Under the pieces are notes generated by a model. That model was not told where the DNA came from and did no database searches. It was given only the letters and a program-made list of their open reading frames with translations. A DNA stretch of 64,000 nt from Bacteroidales bacterium (GTDB taxonomy: Bacteria > Bacteroidota > Bacteroidia > Bacteroidales > VadinHA17), in contig JARGFQ010000006.1 of assembly GCA_029210565.1 (NCBI GenBank), positions 62,001 through 126,000 on the forward strand. The letters run 5' to 3'. A program made the translations under genes and the position numbers. Position 1 is the stretch's first letter, and the number at the start of each line of letters is the position of its first letter. Below, piece after piece: positions 8,231 to 16,192 of the stretch.

Positions 8231-10375
8231 CTATTCCTTATCAGCTGATTCTGCCAGCCTGTAATCGAGCTGCCTCTTCTGCAGGTCGGCCCTGGCCACC
8301 TCCACGCTGATTTTGTCGCCAAGCATATAGACCTTGCCGGTTTGCCTGCCCCTGATGCTGTAGTTCTCCTCATCATATTCGAAGTAGTCGTCCTGCAGCT
8401 CCCTGATGGCTATCATCCCCTCGCACTGGTTCTCGATGATCTCGACATAGATGCCCCACTCGGTCACGCCCGATATGACACCCTCGAACACCTTTCCGAT
8501 CTTGTCGCTCATGAACTCCACCTGCTTGTACTTGATTGATGCTCTCTCGGCATCGGTGGCTAGTCGCTCCATCTTCGACGAATACTCGCACATCTTTGAG
8601 TACTTGTCGGGGTCGCGCGGAGCCTGTTTTTCAAGATATTTCGAAAGCAACCGGTGCACCATCATGTCGGGATAACGGCGGATGGGAGAGGTGAAGTGTG
8701 TATAGTGACCGAATGCGAGACCGTAGTGGCCTATATTATCTGTTGAGTAGACAGCCTTGGCCATGGATCGGAGGGCAAGGGTCTCGATGATGTTCTGTTC
8801 TTTCTTGCCGGAGACATCATCCATCAGCTTGTTCATGGCAGCCGGCAGACCCTTCACATTCTCGGTGTCAAGCTGATATCCAAACCGTTTGATGAAATAG
8901 CCAAATGAGCTCAGTTTTTCAGCATTGGGTTTGTCGTGGATGCGGTAAACAAAGGTCTTTCCCTTGAGTCTCTTGCCCACATATTCCGCCACCCTTTTGT
9001 TTGCCAGCAACATAAACTCCTCGATAAGCTGGTTGGCGGTGCCGAACTCGCGGAAGAGGATGCCGAGGGGCACTCCCTTTTCGCTCAGGTTGAACTTGAC
9101 CTCGAGTCTCTCGAAGGCAAACGATCCCGAGGCAAAGCGTCTGCTGCGAAGCATCTGTGCCAGGTTATGCAGTGTCAGCAGCTGCTCCTTCATCTCCCCG
9201 TCGCCGGTATCGATAACCATCTGTGCATCAGCATATGAGAAGCGCATATCAGAACGTATCACCGTGCGTCCGAACCACTCACTGACGACTGTCGCCTTGC
9301 TGTCGAGCACGAAGACGGCCGAGTATGTGAGCTTATCCTCGAAGGGGTTGAGGGAGCATATGTGGTTCGAGATCCTCTCGGGCAGCATCGGTATGGTGCG
9401 GTCGACCAGGTAGACCGAGGTTGCCCTCTCCTGTGCCACCTTCTCCAGTGCCGTCCCAGGCCTGACGTAGTGGGACACATCCGCAATGTGCACTCCCACC
9501 TCCATATTGCCGTCAGGCAGCTTCCTGAGTGAAAGGGCATCGTCAAAGTCCTTGGCGTCTTCAGGGTCGATGGTAAAAGTCGGCACATCGCGGAAGTCGC
9601 GCCGTGCTGCAATCTCCTCGGGGGTGATCTCTGCCTGTAACTTCTCTGCAGCAGCCTCAATCTCAGGCTCGAACCTGTTGGGGAGGCCGAATTCGGCCAG
9701 GATGGCGTGCATCTCGGTGTCATTCTCACCGGGATTACCGAGCACCTCAATTATCTCACCCATGGGGTTCCGTGACCGCTGGTCCCAGTCCACCATACGT
9801 GCTACGGCCTTCTGCCCCTGCTTTGCCCCGTTTAGTTTGGCGAGCGGGATGAAGAGGTCGAAGGGCATGTTCTTATTGTCGGGGATGAGGAAGGCGAACT
9901 GTTTTGTAAGTTCTATTGTACCCACGAAGGTAGCGCGTGAGCGGCTGACGATCTCCGTCACCTCACCTTCGGGCCTCTTGCCCTTGTGCCGGGCATAGAG
10001 CAGCACCTTCACCTGATCGCCGTGCAGGGCGGTATTGAGGTTGCGGGCTGCAATGAACACATCATCCTCCATCTCGTCGGATATCACGAAGCCATAGCCG
10101 AACTTGGTGAGGTCTACGGTTCCGGTGATATAGCCGCCGACAGCCTTGAGTATATATTTGCCGTGGTTTCTCTCTTCCGACAACCCATCTTTTTTCATCC
10201 TGAGGAGAGCCTCGGAGAGTGCTCTTTTCTCTTCTTTTTCAGTGAACTGCAGCCGTGCGGCGATCTGGTTGTAATTAAGGGGCTGCTTCGGATTCTTTGC
10301 CATAACCGCGGTGATCATCTCAATCAGTTTCTTAGGATCGATGCCGGATTTTTTTTCCTGTTTTTTTCTTGCCAT
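8231..10375 (-). CDS. rnr: Ribonuclease R (RNase II family exoribonuclease)
   Basis: This 714-residue protein degrades structured RNA from the 3' end in the cytoplasm. An N-terminal winged-helix-like region (residues about 10-70) is followed by two cold-shock/OB domains. The RNB catalytic domain starts near residue 250 and carries TFTIDPEDAKDFDDALSLR, whose Asp residues bind Mg. The C-terminal S1 domain begins at GKVFEGVISGVTEWGIYVE. The length fits RNase R and not RNase II. The N-terminal MARKKQEKKSG is a basic tail. It stands alone on the minus strand with its own promoter, convergent with ispG. Confidence 0.95.
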   Translation of the reverse strand: MARKKQEKKSGIDPKKLIEMITAVMAKNPKQPLNYNQIAARLQFTEKEEKRALSEALLRMKKDGLSEERNHGKYILKAVGGYITGTVDLTKFGYGFVISDEMEDDVFIAARNLNTALHGDQVKVLLYARHKGKRPEGEVTEIVSRSRATFVGTIELTKQFAFLIPDNKNMPFDLFIPLAKLNGAKQGQKAVARMVDWDQRSRNPMGEIIEVLGNPGENDTEMHAILAEFGLPNRFEPEIEAAAEKLQAEITPEEIAARRDFRDVPTFTIDPEDAKDFDDALSLRKLPDGNMEVGVHIADVSHYVRPGTALEKVAQERATSVYLVDRTIPMLPERISNHICSLNPFEDKLTYSAVFVLDSKATVVSEWFGRTVIRSDMRFSYADAQMVIDTGDGEMKEQLLTLHNLAQMLRSRRFASGSFAFERLEVKFNLSEKGVPLGILFREFGTANQLIEEFMLLANKRVAEYVGKRLKGKTFVYRIHDKPNAEKLSSFGYFIKRFGYQLDTENVKGLPAAMNKLMDDVSGKKEQNIIETLALRSMAKAVYSTDNIGHYGLAFGHYTHFTSPIRRYPDMMVHRLLSKYLEKQAPRDPDKYSKMCEYSSKMERLATDAERASIKYKQVEFMSDKIGKVFEGVISGVTEWGIYVEIIENQCEGMIAIRELQDDYFEYDEENYSIRGRQTGKVYMLGDKISVEVARADLQKRQLDYRLAESADKE

Positions 10376-10396
10376 TAAAGATTGATTTTACTTTTC

Positions 10397-10404
10397 CAAA
10401 GATA
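10397..10404 (-). promoter_or_regulatory. rnr promoter -7 element
   Basis: On the minus strand this reads TATCTTTG (TAnnTTTG), 22 nt before the rnr ATG. Confidence 0.55.
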
Positions 10405-10481
10405 GGTCGAATTCAGCTATCTTTCCTCTGATTATCGGGGTAACTGCCCTGTTATGCAATTGCCTGTCCATAATCAGACGT

Positions 10482-10496
10482 TTTTATGTAAGTTTG
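10482..10496 (+). promoter_or_regulatory. Promoter of the PqqD-like / HPr-kinase-like pair
   Basis: The 15-mer TTTTATGTAAGTTTG is identical to that at 1047-1061, and the ATG again begins exactly 18 nt after it. This suggests that the two loci are expressed together. Confidence 0.7.
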
Positions 10497-10513
10497 AGTT
10501 GATTATATGATCT

Positions 10514-10804
10514 ATGATATCACTCTCGTCAATACCGTCACATTCGCCTGCAGTGGTTTTCCGCAGGATCAACGACGAATTTCTGTTGATTCCCCTTACA
10601 GACAACATTGCCGACATGGATTCGCTTTACAGGCTGACCGAGACCGGGGCTTTCATCTGGGAGCTGATTGACGGAGAGTTGTCCGTCGGTGATATAACGT
10701 CAAAGATAGTCGAAGAGTTCGATGTGGAGAAGGATATTGCTGAAAAAGATGCGCTGGAGTTCTTCAGTAAGATTCAGGAATTTCTTCAGTTCCGCGAGCC
10801 GTGA
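10514..10804 (+). CDS. PqqD-like peptide-binding protein
   Basis: This small 96-residue protein has the PqqD fold signature: an N-terminal beta region (VVFRRINDEFLLIPL), then TGAFIWELIDGELSVGDITSKIVEEFDVE and a C-terminal helix ending in FLQFREP. PqqD-family proteins bind the leader part of ribosomally made peptides and present it to modifying enzymes. No precursor peptide or modifying enzyme is recognisable beside it. The ATG at 10514 is 18 nt from the promoter core, so the leader is very short. Its stop overlaps the GTG of the next gene by 4 nt (GTGA). Confidence 0.8.
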   Translation: MISLSSIPSHSPAVVFRRINDEFLLIPLTDNIADMDSLYRLTETGAFIWELIDGELSVGDITSKIVEEFDVEKDIAEKDALEFFSKIQEFLQFREP

Positions 10805-12468
10805 CCGTTGATATTGTCATAGCCGGGAGGAGGATCAGGCTGCAGTCAGAAGAGGGAGTCACGCTGGTGCCTGATGAGCGGTTCAGAGCCTTTGCGGTGC
10901 CCTCTGATGTCAATCCTTATATGTTTATTGATACTGCTCCGGGCATCCTTGCCGATGCTGACCCCGGGAGTAATTATGCGGTCATTCCCTTTATGGCTGG
11001 TGAGACTGACCCTGACCTTGTAGTGGATGTTGAATTCGGTGCGGGGGAGATACCTGCCTGGGCGGTAAAGGTATTTGATGCCCGGCTGATGGAGGAGTTT
11101 CCCGGGGGAGTGAGGAACTCGGGTGAGCCCTTCTGGGAGGTGTTCAGGGATGATGAGGCTGTCCGCACGAGGGTGTTTCTGAGAGATCCGGAGAGGAGCG
11201 CCGTACTTGAGATGCCTCACGGCAAAATGCAGTGGAGAATCTTTGCAGATACCCTGCACAACGCTATAGATTCAAGATCTCCGCAGAAGCCTTATCCAAC
11301 AGATCATCAGCCTCCTGATCACAGTGACAATACATCAGGGGCGCAGCCTCAAAGCGGTCCGGGGCATGACAATTCAGGAACACCCTCTGTCACGGAGGCC
11401 TTTGCTACAGAGCATATGACTCAGACTTCCGGTGATGATAAATCACGGGTTCATTCCCGAACCGGCCTTACCCCCGACAGACATGGTTCTGATCTTTCGG
11501 CTGAAGATGCCAGCGCCGACATTTCCGATATTACTGTTGATCCCCTTCCCTGGCCGCTTGACGGACTGCTGCTTTACTTCCTCTTCTCACGGGCGGGTGA
11601 TATCATGATACATGGCTCGGGGGTTGTTGCCGGCGGCAGGGGCTGGCTCTTCACCGGGCGCTCCGGCAGCGGCAAGACCACCCTGGCAGGGATCTTTGAC
11701 GGTGCGGACGACAGGGTCATCCACGATGACAGGCTGGTGCTGCGTCGCGAGGGCGGAAGGTGGGTGATGCACAGCACACCTGTTTACCGCAATGACGAGC
11801 CCCGCACTGCTCCTCTCGATCATCTGTGGGTTATCAGGCACGGCGCGGCCAACGTGTCGGAGCCTGTTGCCGGGGCAGAGGCGGTGGCCATGATAATGGC
11901 CAACTGCATACAGCAGAACTGGGACCCTGAGGCGGCAGCACGAATGGCGGCAGCGGCGGATGACCTGGCGGCTTCGGTGCCGGTGAGCAGGCTCTCATTT
12001 CTTCCTGACGGCACTGTTCGCGATTACCTGCTTCTGCGGGCTACAGATGATAAGACAGTTGCCGCCGGGGCCCTGTTGGAGATGCTTGACGGGGGACACG
12101 CAGTCACCGTCACCGCCGGCGGCTACAGCATGTGGCCTGCGATCAGGCCGGGTGATACGGTGGTGATCGCACCTTGTGGTACCAGCTTGCCGGAGGCGGG
12201 TGAGATTGCTGTGCTGCGGCGAGACGGAGGATATGTGATACACAGAGTCACGCGAGTGATATCCAGGGAGGGTGTCTTGCTCATCTGTACTCAGGGTGAT
12301 GCTGTCACCCGTGAGGATGAGCCGGCCGGTACGGCCATGATAGCGGGGGTGGTGAGAAAAATAATCAGGTCGGGAATGGAAATACACCAGCACCGTCGCC
12401 TTCTGCCGAGGCGGGTCAACCGGCTGGCAGCATATATCGCCTCAGTCCTCAGCGGGTACTCACGTTAG
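10801..12468 (+). CDS. HPr-kinase-like ATPase fused to an S24/S26 signal-peptidase-like domain
   Basis: The gene starts at a GTG overlapping the PqqD-like stop; the protein has 555 residues. Residues 1-150 are an uncharacterised N-terminal domain. Residues about 153-245 are a low-complexity Ser/Asp/Pro/Gly linker. Residues about 250-410 resemble the HPr serine kinase fold: HGSGVVAGGRGWLFTGRSGSGKTT has the P-loop near 284, followed by VIHDDR. The C-terminus (about 430-530) is signal-peptidase-like, with the catalytic-Ser motif GYSMWP near 442, RPGDTVVI, VIHRVTRV near 478 (His where bacterial enzymes have Lys, as in the SipW/Sec11 group) and CTQGDAVTREDE. No membrane anchor is evident. Separate PqqD, HprK-like and S26-like genes are known in RiPP-type clusters; here two are fused. 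The substrates are unknown. Confidence 0.75.
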   Translation: MTVDIVIAGRRIRLQSEEGVTLVPDERFRAFAVPSDVNPYMFIDTAPGILADADPGSNYAVIPFMAGETDPDLVVDVEFGAGEIPAWAVKVFDARLMEEFPGGVRNSGEPFWEVFRDDEAVRTRVFLRDPERSAVLEMPHGKMQWRIFADTLHNAIDSRSPQKPYPTDHQPPDHSDNTSGAQPQSGPGHDNSGTPSVTEAFATEHMTQTSGDDKSRVHSRTGLTPDRHGSDLSAEDASADISDITVDPLPWPLDGLLLYFLFSRAGDIMIHGSGVVAGGRGWLFTGRSGSGKTTLAGIFDGADDRVIHDDRLVLRREGGRWVMHSTPVYRNDEPRTAPLDHLWVIRHGAANVSEPVAGAEAVAMIMANCIQQNWDPEAAARMAAAADDLAASVPVSRLSFLPDGTVRDYLLLRATDDKTVAAGALLEMLDGGHAVTVTAGGYSMWPAIRPGDTVVIAPCGTSLPEAGEIAVLRRDGGYVIHRVTRVISREGVLLICTQGDAVTREDEPAGTAMIAGVVRKIIRSGMEIHQHRRLLPRRVNRLAAYIASVLSGYSR

Positions 12469-12497
12469 ATTTGCATCATACTGCCACCTGCACCCGA

Positions 12498-15400
12498 CTA
12501 AGCAAATATCTCCCGCAGTTCCTTATTGCTTAGCTTGCCAATCCAGTTTTCTCCGGTGGCAACCGTCATCTCTGCCAGGTGTTTCTTCTGGCTGATCATT
12601 TCATCGATCCGTTCTTCAAAAGTGTTCTTGGTGATAAAACGGTGTACCATCACATTTTTCTTTTGCCCGATACGATAGGCCCTGTCGGTAGCCTGGTTCT
12701 CGACAGCCGGGTTCCACCATAGATCGTAATGGATGACATGGGTGGCAGCAGTAAGGTTCAGTCCTGTACCTGCGGCTTTAAGTGAGAGAACGAATATTCT
12801 GTCGGCACGGTTATGCTGGAACCGGTCTATCATCTCCTGACGCTGGTTGATATTGCAGCCACCGTGATAGAACAAAGGCCGGTCGCCAAAACGGTTGGAG
12901 ATAAAGCGTTCCAGCAGATCGCCCATCTCCCTGAACTGGGTAAAGATGAGCACCTTCTCGCCAGCTTCAGTGATGCTGTCGAGCAGTTCAAACAGCAATT
13001 CCGTTTTACCCGAGAGCGATGGGTCAAAGTTCCCGTTTTTGAGAAAGTTGGTCGGGTGATTACATATCTGCTTTAACGCCAGTATCATCTGCAGCACCAG
13101 CCCCTGTCTTTTGAACAATGCCCGGTTGTCCGGCCCGGTAACCCCTTCAATCTCATCCATCGCCGCCTGCATTGTTTTTTCATAGAGAGCCGCCTGTGGC
13201 CCCGATAGCAGTGCATACTGATTTTGTTCCACCTTGTCAGGCAGGTCAGAGATGATGGACCTGTCTGTTTTCATACGGCGCATCATGAACGGAGAGGTTA
13301 TCTTGCGGAATCTTGCCACTGCCTGTTCATCATTGAATACCTGAATAGGTTCGGCAAAGTCAGATCTGAAGGTCTTTTCATTACCGAGGTAGCCTTTGTT
13401 TGTGAAATCCATGATGGACCAGAATTCTGACAGCCGGTTTTCCACCGGTGTTCCGCTCATGGCAATGCGAATATTTGCAGGTATACTTTTTGTCGCTTTG
13501 GCCTGTGCTGTGTCATGGTTTTTTATGTTTTGCGCTTCATCAATGATCATTATCTGCCATTTCCGTTTCTTAAGAAGCTCGGCGTCGCTGCGAAGCACAC
13601 CGTAAGTGGTGAGCATCACATCGGCATCAAACTGTTTTATGTCGCGCATGCCGCCATGATAAATCTGAGAAGAAAGCGATGGTGCGAATCGCTGTATTTC
13701 CGACTGCCAGTTGGTAAGCAATCCTGTGGGGACAACCACCAGGGCTTTGTGTCTATCATTTAAGGCCTTTTCTTCCTTTAATTTCATCAGGATGGAAATT
13801 ACCTGCACTGTTTTGCCCAAGCCCATATCGTCGGCGATGATACTGCCGAATCCGATACGGCTGTTCCGGTACATCCATGAGTAGCCCCGTTTCTGGTAAG
13901 GCCGGAGGATCGCATTCAGTCCTGACGGCAACGGGATATCTTCAGCTGAGGTGAGTTCTCTGATCAATTCGCGCACTTCGCTGGTTAGCATAACCGGGGC
14001 TCCTTCAAAATCACCTGAAAGTGCTGTCTGGAGTAACTGATAGGAGCTCAGGCTTTTATCGGCACTGAAAAACCTATACAGTTTTTCCATTTCCGATTCA
14101 CTGACGTAGATATAATTCTCCTTGAACCGGAACAGACCCGATGCGTTGGTAAGCAATCTCCTGAACTCATCGGGTGAGACAAGAGTGTCGCCCAGAGCTA
14201 CTTGCCAGTCGAACGACAGCAGATCGTCAAGTCGTACGTAGCCTTGCTGTTCGGCATTTCGCCTGAGTTTTACCGTCGCCTTGGGACGGATCAGCTCCTG
14301 CAATGATTTCGGGAGCATGATCTTAATGTCCAGCAGGCGAACGGCAGGCAGCATTTCCATCAGGAACGGGGCAAATTCACTGACGTCAAATATTATGGGT
14401 TGACTGCCGCCCGAGTTAATGTGCATGTCGAGCCCCTTTATAAACGGTGAAAGCAGGGAAAGGGACTGCAATATTTTGAAACGTTGTTTTTCGTATTGTT
14501 TGTCCTTCAGGATTTTTGCAACGGGGATAGGCAGACTTTCAGCATCTGATTTATCCTCAATGCTGACCCGCACGTCAAAGCGTTCATCGTGGAGCTCCGT
14601 CACTGTTATTACCGGCTTATAGTTTTCTGTTGTAATGTGAAACCGGTCAAGCCAGACCTTCACTCCCCCGCTCAGAGCGTTCTCTCCCACTCCGGTGAAT
14701 GGATAGGCCTTGTTTTTAAAGAAGAAATCTTCGAACAGATTGCCGTTTGATGGACCGGAAAAACGGGCAACCAGTTCAGTGACAACTATGGACAGCAATT
14801 CATTTGTCTGGTTTTCAAGAGGCAATAGCTGTCTGGTGCCGCTTACTGTTTTGGGCGACAGTAACAACCCCGGCGGGAGAATTTCCTCCATTTTCCCGGT
14901 CATAAGACGCACCTCGCTTTCAATCAAAGCCGGAAGCCAGCGGATGTAATATTGCCTGTTGCCAAGCTGCACTATTTGTGGGACTATATTCCCGTTGGCA
15001 ATCAGATGCAATGATGCGAGGATTATTTTATGAAGCCCGGCCACCGAAGGCTGATAATCTGGCAGATGGCCGGGATTAAGCCGGTATACGGCCGTAAGGA
15101 GCTGATCCGGCTTTTTCAACGAATGGTTTTCCCCAAGGACCTGAATATTATGGTCGCTGTCAACAGATAGTGAGATAGTTGAGTGATGATTGACCTCGGG
15201 TGGATTGGTTAGGGCAGGGAAGAGAGCATCAAAATCGAGTTTCCTGCTTAGAACACGCCTGGCTGACCTGGCAATGCGCAGAAACTGCAGTGAGAATTTC
15301 TCACGGAAATTACCACCCGGGTAGAATGGCGGAGCATCCGGGAGAAGGTGCACCAATGCTTCGGAGATATCGTTGAGCGTGGAGAAATCCACACGTCCGT

Positions 15401-16010
15401 AGACTTTTTCTTCATCGTAGTCACTCTTTAGCCTCTTTTTTGTTTTCAGGAGGTCAGAGAGTTTCGAGATCTCAGTCTTCTTGGGGTCAGAGACAAAAAT
15501 GCCCCGCTTCTTCAGCTCTTCAAGGAGTTTTACCTTGTGGATCTCGAATACGAGAAAAGGATTGTTATCAATCTCACGGCTTACCATGTAAATTACCGAT
15601 GCCAGGTGCTTACATGGCACCGCCCAGTCGGGGCAGGTACACTGCATTTTAAAATCAGTCCATTGCCGGGGGAAGATTCTCAGTCCTGCCTCTTCGGCTA
15701 TGGACAGCAATCCGGGGTCGAGCTCACGGTTCAGCAACCTGGAGATCAGTGCAGGTCGTTTGATGATTTCCTGCATGAATAGATCGACCTCCTCCTCGAA
15801 AAAGGGGGGGACAATCAGGGTCACCCTGTAGGGTGTGGGGCGACTGCCGGCTACTTTGGCTTTAATCACATTATCCCTGATCTTCACCTCCTTAACATAT
15901 CCGTTACGGGCATAGGAGGCTCCCCGTGGCAGGCGGTTGTCATAGTCCACGTTTGCCAATGAACGCAGCCATTGCTCGCCCCACCAAGTTTTTCCGAATT
16001 GCATAACCAT
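12498..16010 (-). CDS. SNF2-family DNA helicase/translocase with SWIM zinc finger
   Basis: The protein has 1170 residues. A SWIM zinc finger (CTCPDWAVPCKH, near residue 123) follows the N-terminal region; a long middle domain is of unknown role. The SNF2 ATPase has motif I DDMGLGKTVQ near 728, motif II IIDEAQNIKN (DEAQ) near 823, and the C-terminal helicase motifs ALSLKAAGTGLNLTAATHVIHYD and TDRAYRIGQ. SWIM-SNF2 proteins of this size occur widely in bacteria and probably remodel DNA-protein complexes or RNA polymerase; the exact task is unknown. It stands alone, convergent with the HprK-like gene. No TAnnTTTG motif was found upstream. The start could be either of the two ATGs at 16010 and 16004. 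Confidence 0.88.
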   Translation of the reverse strand: MVMQFGKTWWGEQWLRSLANVDYDNRLPRGASYARNGYVKEVKIRDNVIKAKVAGSRPTPYRVTLIVPPFFEEEVDLFMQEIIKRPALISRLLNRELDPGLLSIAEEAGLRIFPRQWTDFKMQCTCPDWAVPCKHLASVIYMVSREIDNNPFLVFEIHKVKLLEELKKRGIFVSDPKKTEISKLSDLLKTKKRLKSDYDEEKVYGRVDFSTLNDISEALVHLLPDAPPFYPGGNFREKFSLQFLRIARSARRVLSRKLDFDALFPALTNPPEVNHHSTISLSVDSDHNIQVLGENHSLKKPDQLLTAVYRLNPGHLPDYQPSVAGLHKIILASLHLIANGNIVPQIVQLGNRQYYIRWLPALIESEVRLMTGKMEEILPPGLLLSPKTVSGTRQLLPLENQTNELLSIVVTELVARFSGPSNGNLFEDFFFKNKAYPFTGVGENALSGGVKVWLDRFHITTENYKPVITVTELHDERFDVRVSIEDKSDAESLPIPVAKILKDKQYEKQRFKILQSLSLLSPFIKGLDMHINSGGSQPIIFDVSEFAPFLMEMLPAVRLLDIKIMLPKSLQELIRPKATVKLRRNAEQQGYVRLDDLLSFDWQVALGDTLVSPDEFRRLLTNASGLFRFKENYIYVSESEMEKLYRFFSADKSLSSYQLLQTALSGDFEGAPVMLTSEVRELIRELTSAEDIPLPSGLNAILRPYQKRGYSWMYRNSRIGFGSIIADDMGLGKTVQVISILMKLKEEKALNDRHKALVVVPTGLLTNWQSEIQRFAPSLSSQIYHGGMRDIKQFDADVMLTTYGVLRSDAELLKKRKWQIMIIDEAQNIKNHDTAQAKATKSIPANIRIAMSGTPVENRLSEFWSIMDFTNKGYLGNEKTFRSDFAEPIQVFNDEQAVARFRKITSPFMMRRMKTDRSIISDLPDKVEQNQYALLSGPQAALYEKTMQAAMDEIEGVTGPDNRALFKRQGLVLQMILALKQICNHPTNFLKNGNFDPSLSGKTELLFELLDSITEAGEKVLIFTQFREMGDLLERFISNRFGDRPLFYHGGCNINQRQEMIDRFQHNRADRIFVLSLKAAGTGLNLTAATHVIHYDLWWNPAVENQATDRAYRIGQKKNVMVHRFITKNTFEERIDEMISQKKHLAEMTVATGENWIGKLSNKELREIFA

Positions 16011-16162
16011 AATTCGACGGCTTTAATAAAGGGGATTTAAGCTGTAAAACTAATACATTGAAATTTCTTTTTACCCCATTGCCTTCTATTTTCACATGCA
16101 GCCTTCCCTTTCGCTGTCCATTCTGAAGAACAATCTGATTTTCATTTATCACCGCTTTAAGG

Positions 16163-16170
16163 TACTTTTG
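16163..16170 (+). promoter_or_regulatory. metH promoter -7 element
   Basis: TACTTTTG matches TAnnTTTG, 22 nt before the TTG start of metH. Confidence 0.55.
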
Positions 16171-16192
16171 CGGAACTAAAAACCGTCAGACA

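Noticed and set aside
12466..12473. TAGATTTG promoter-like motif at the end of the kinase-peptidase gene
   Set aside because: It points toward the convergent helicase gene and no plus-strand gene follows. Probably a chance match.
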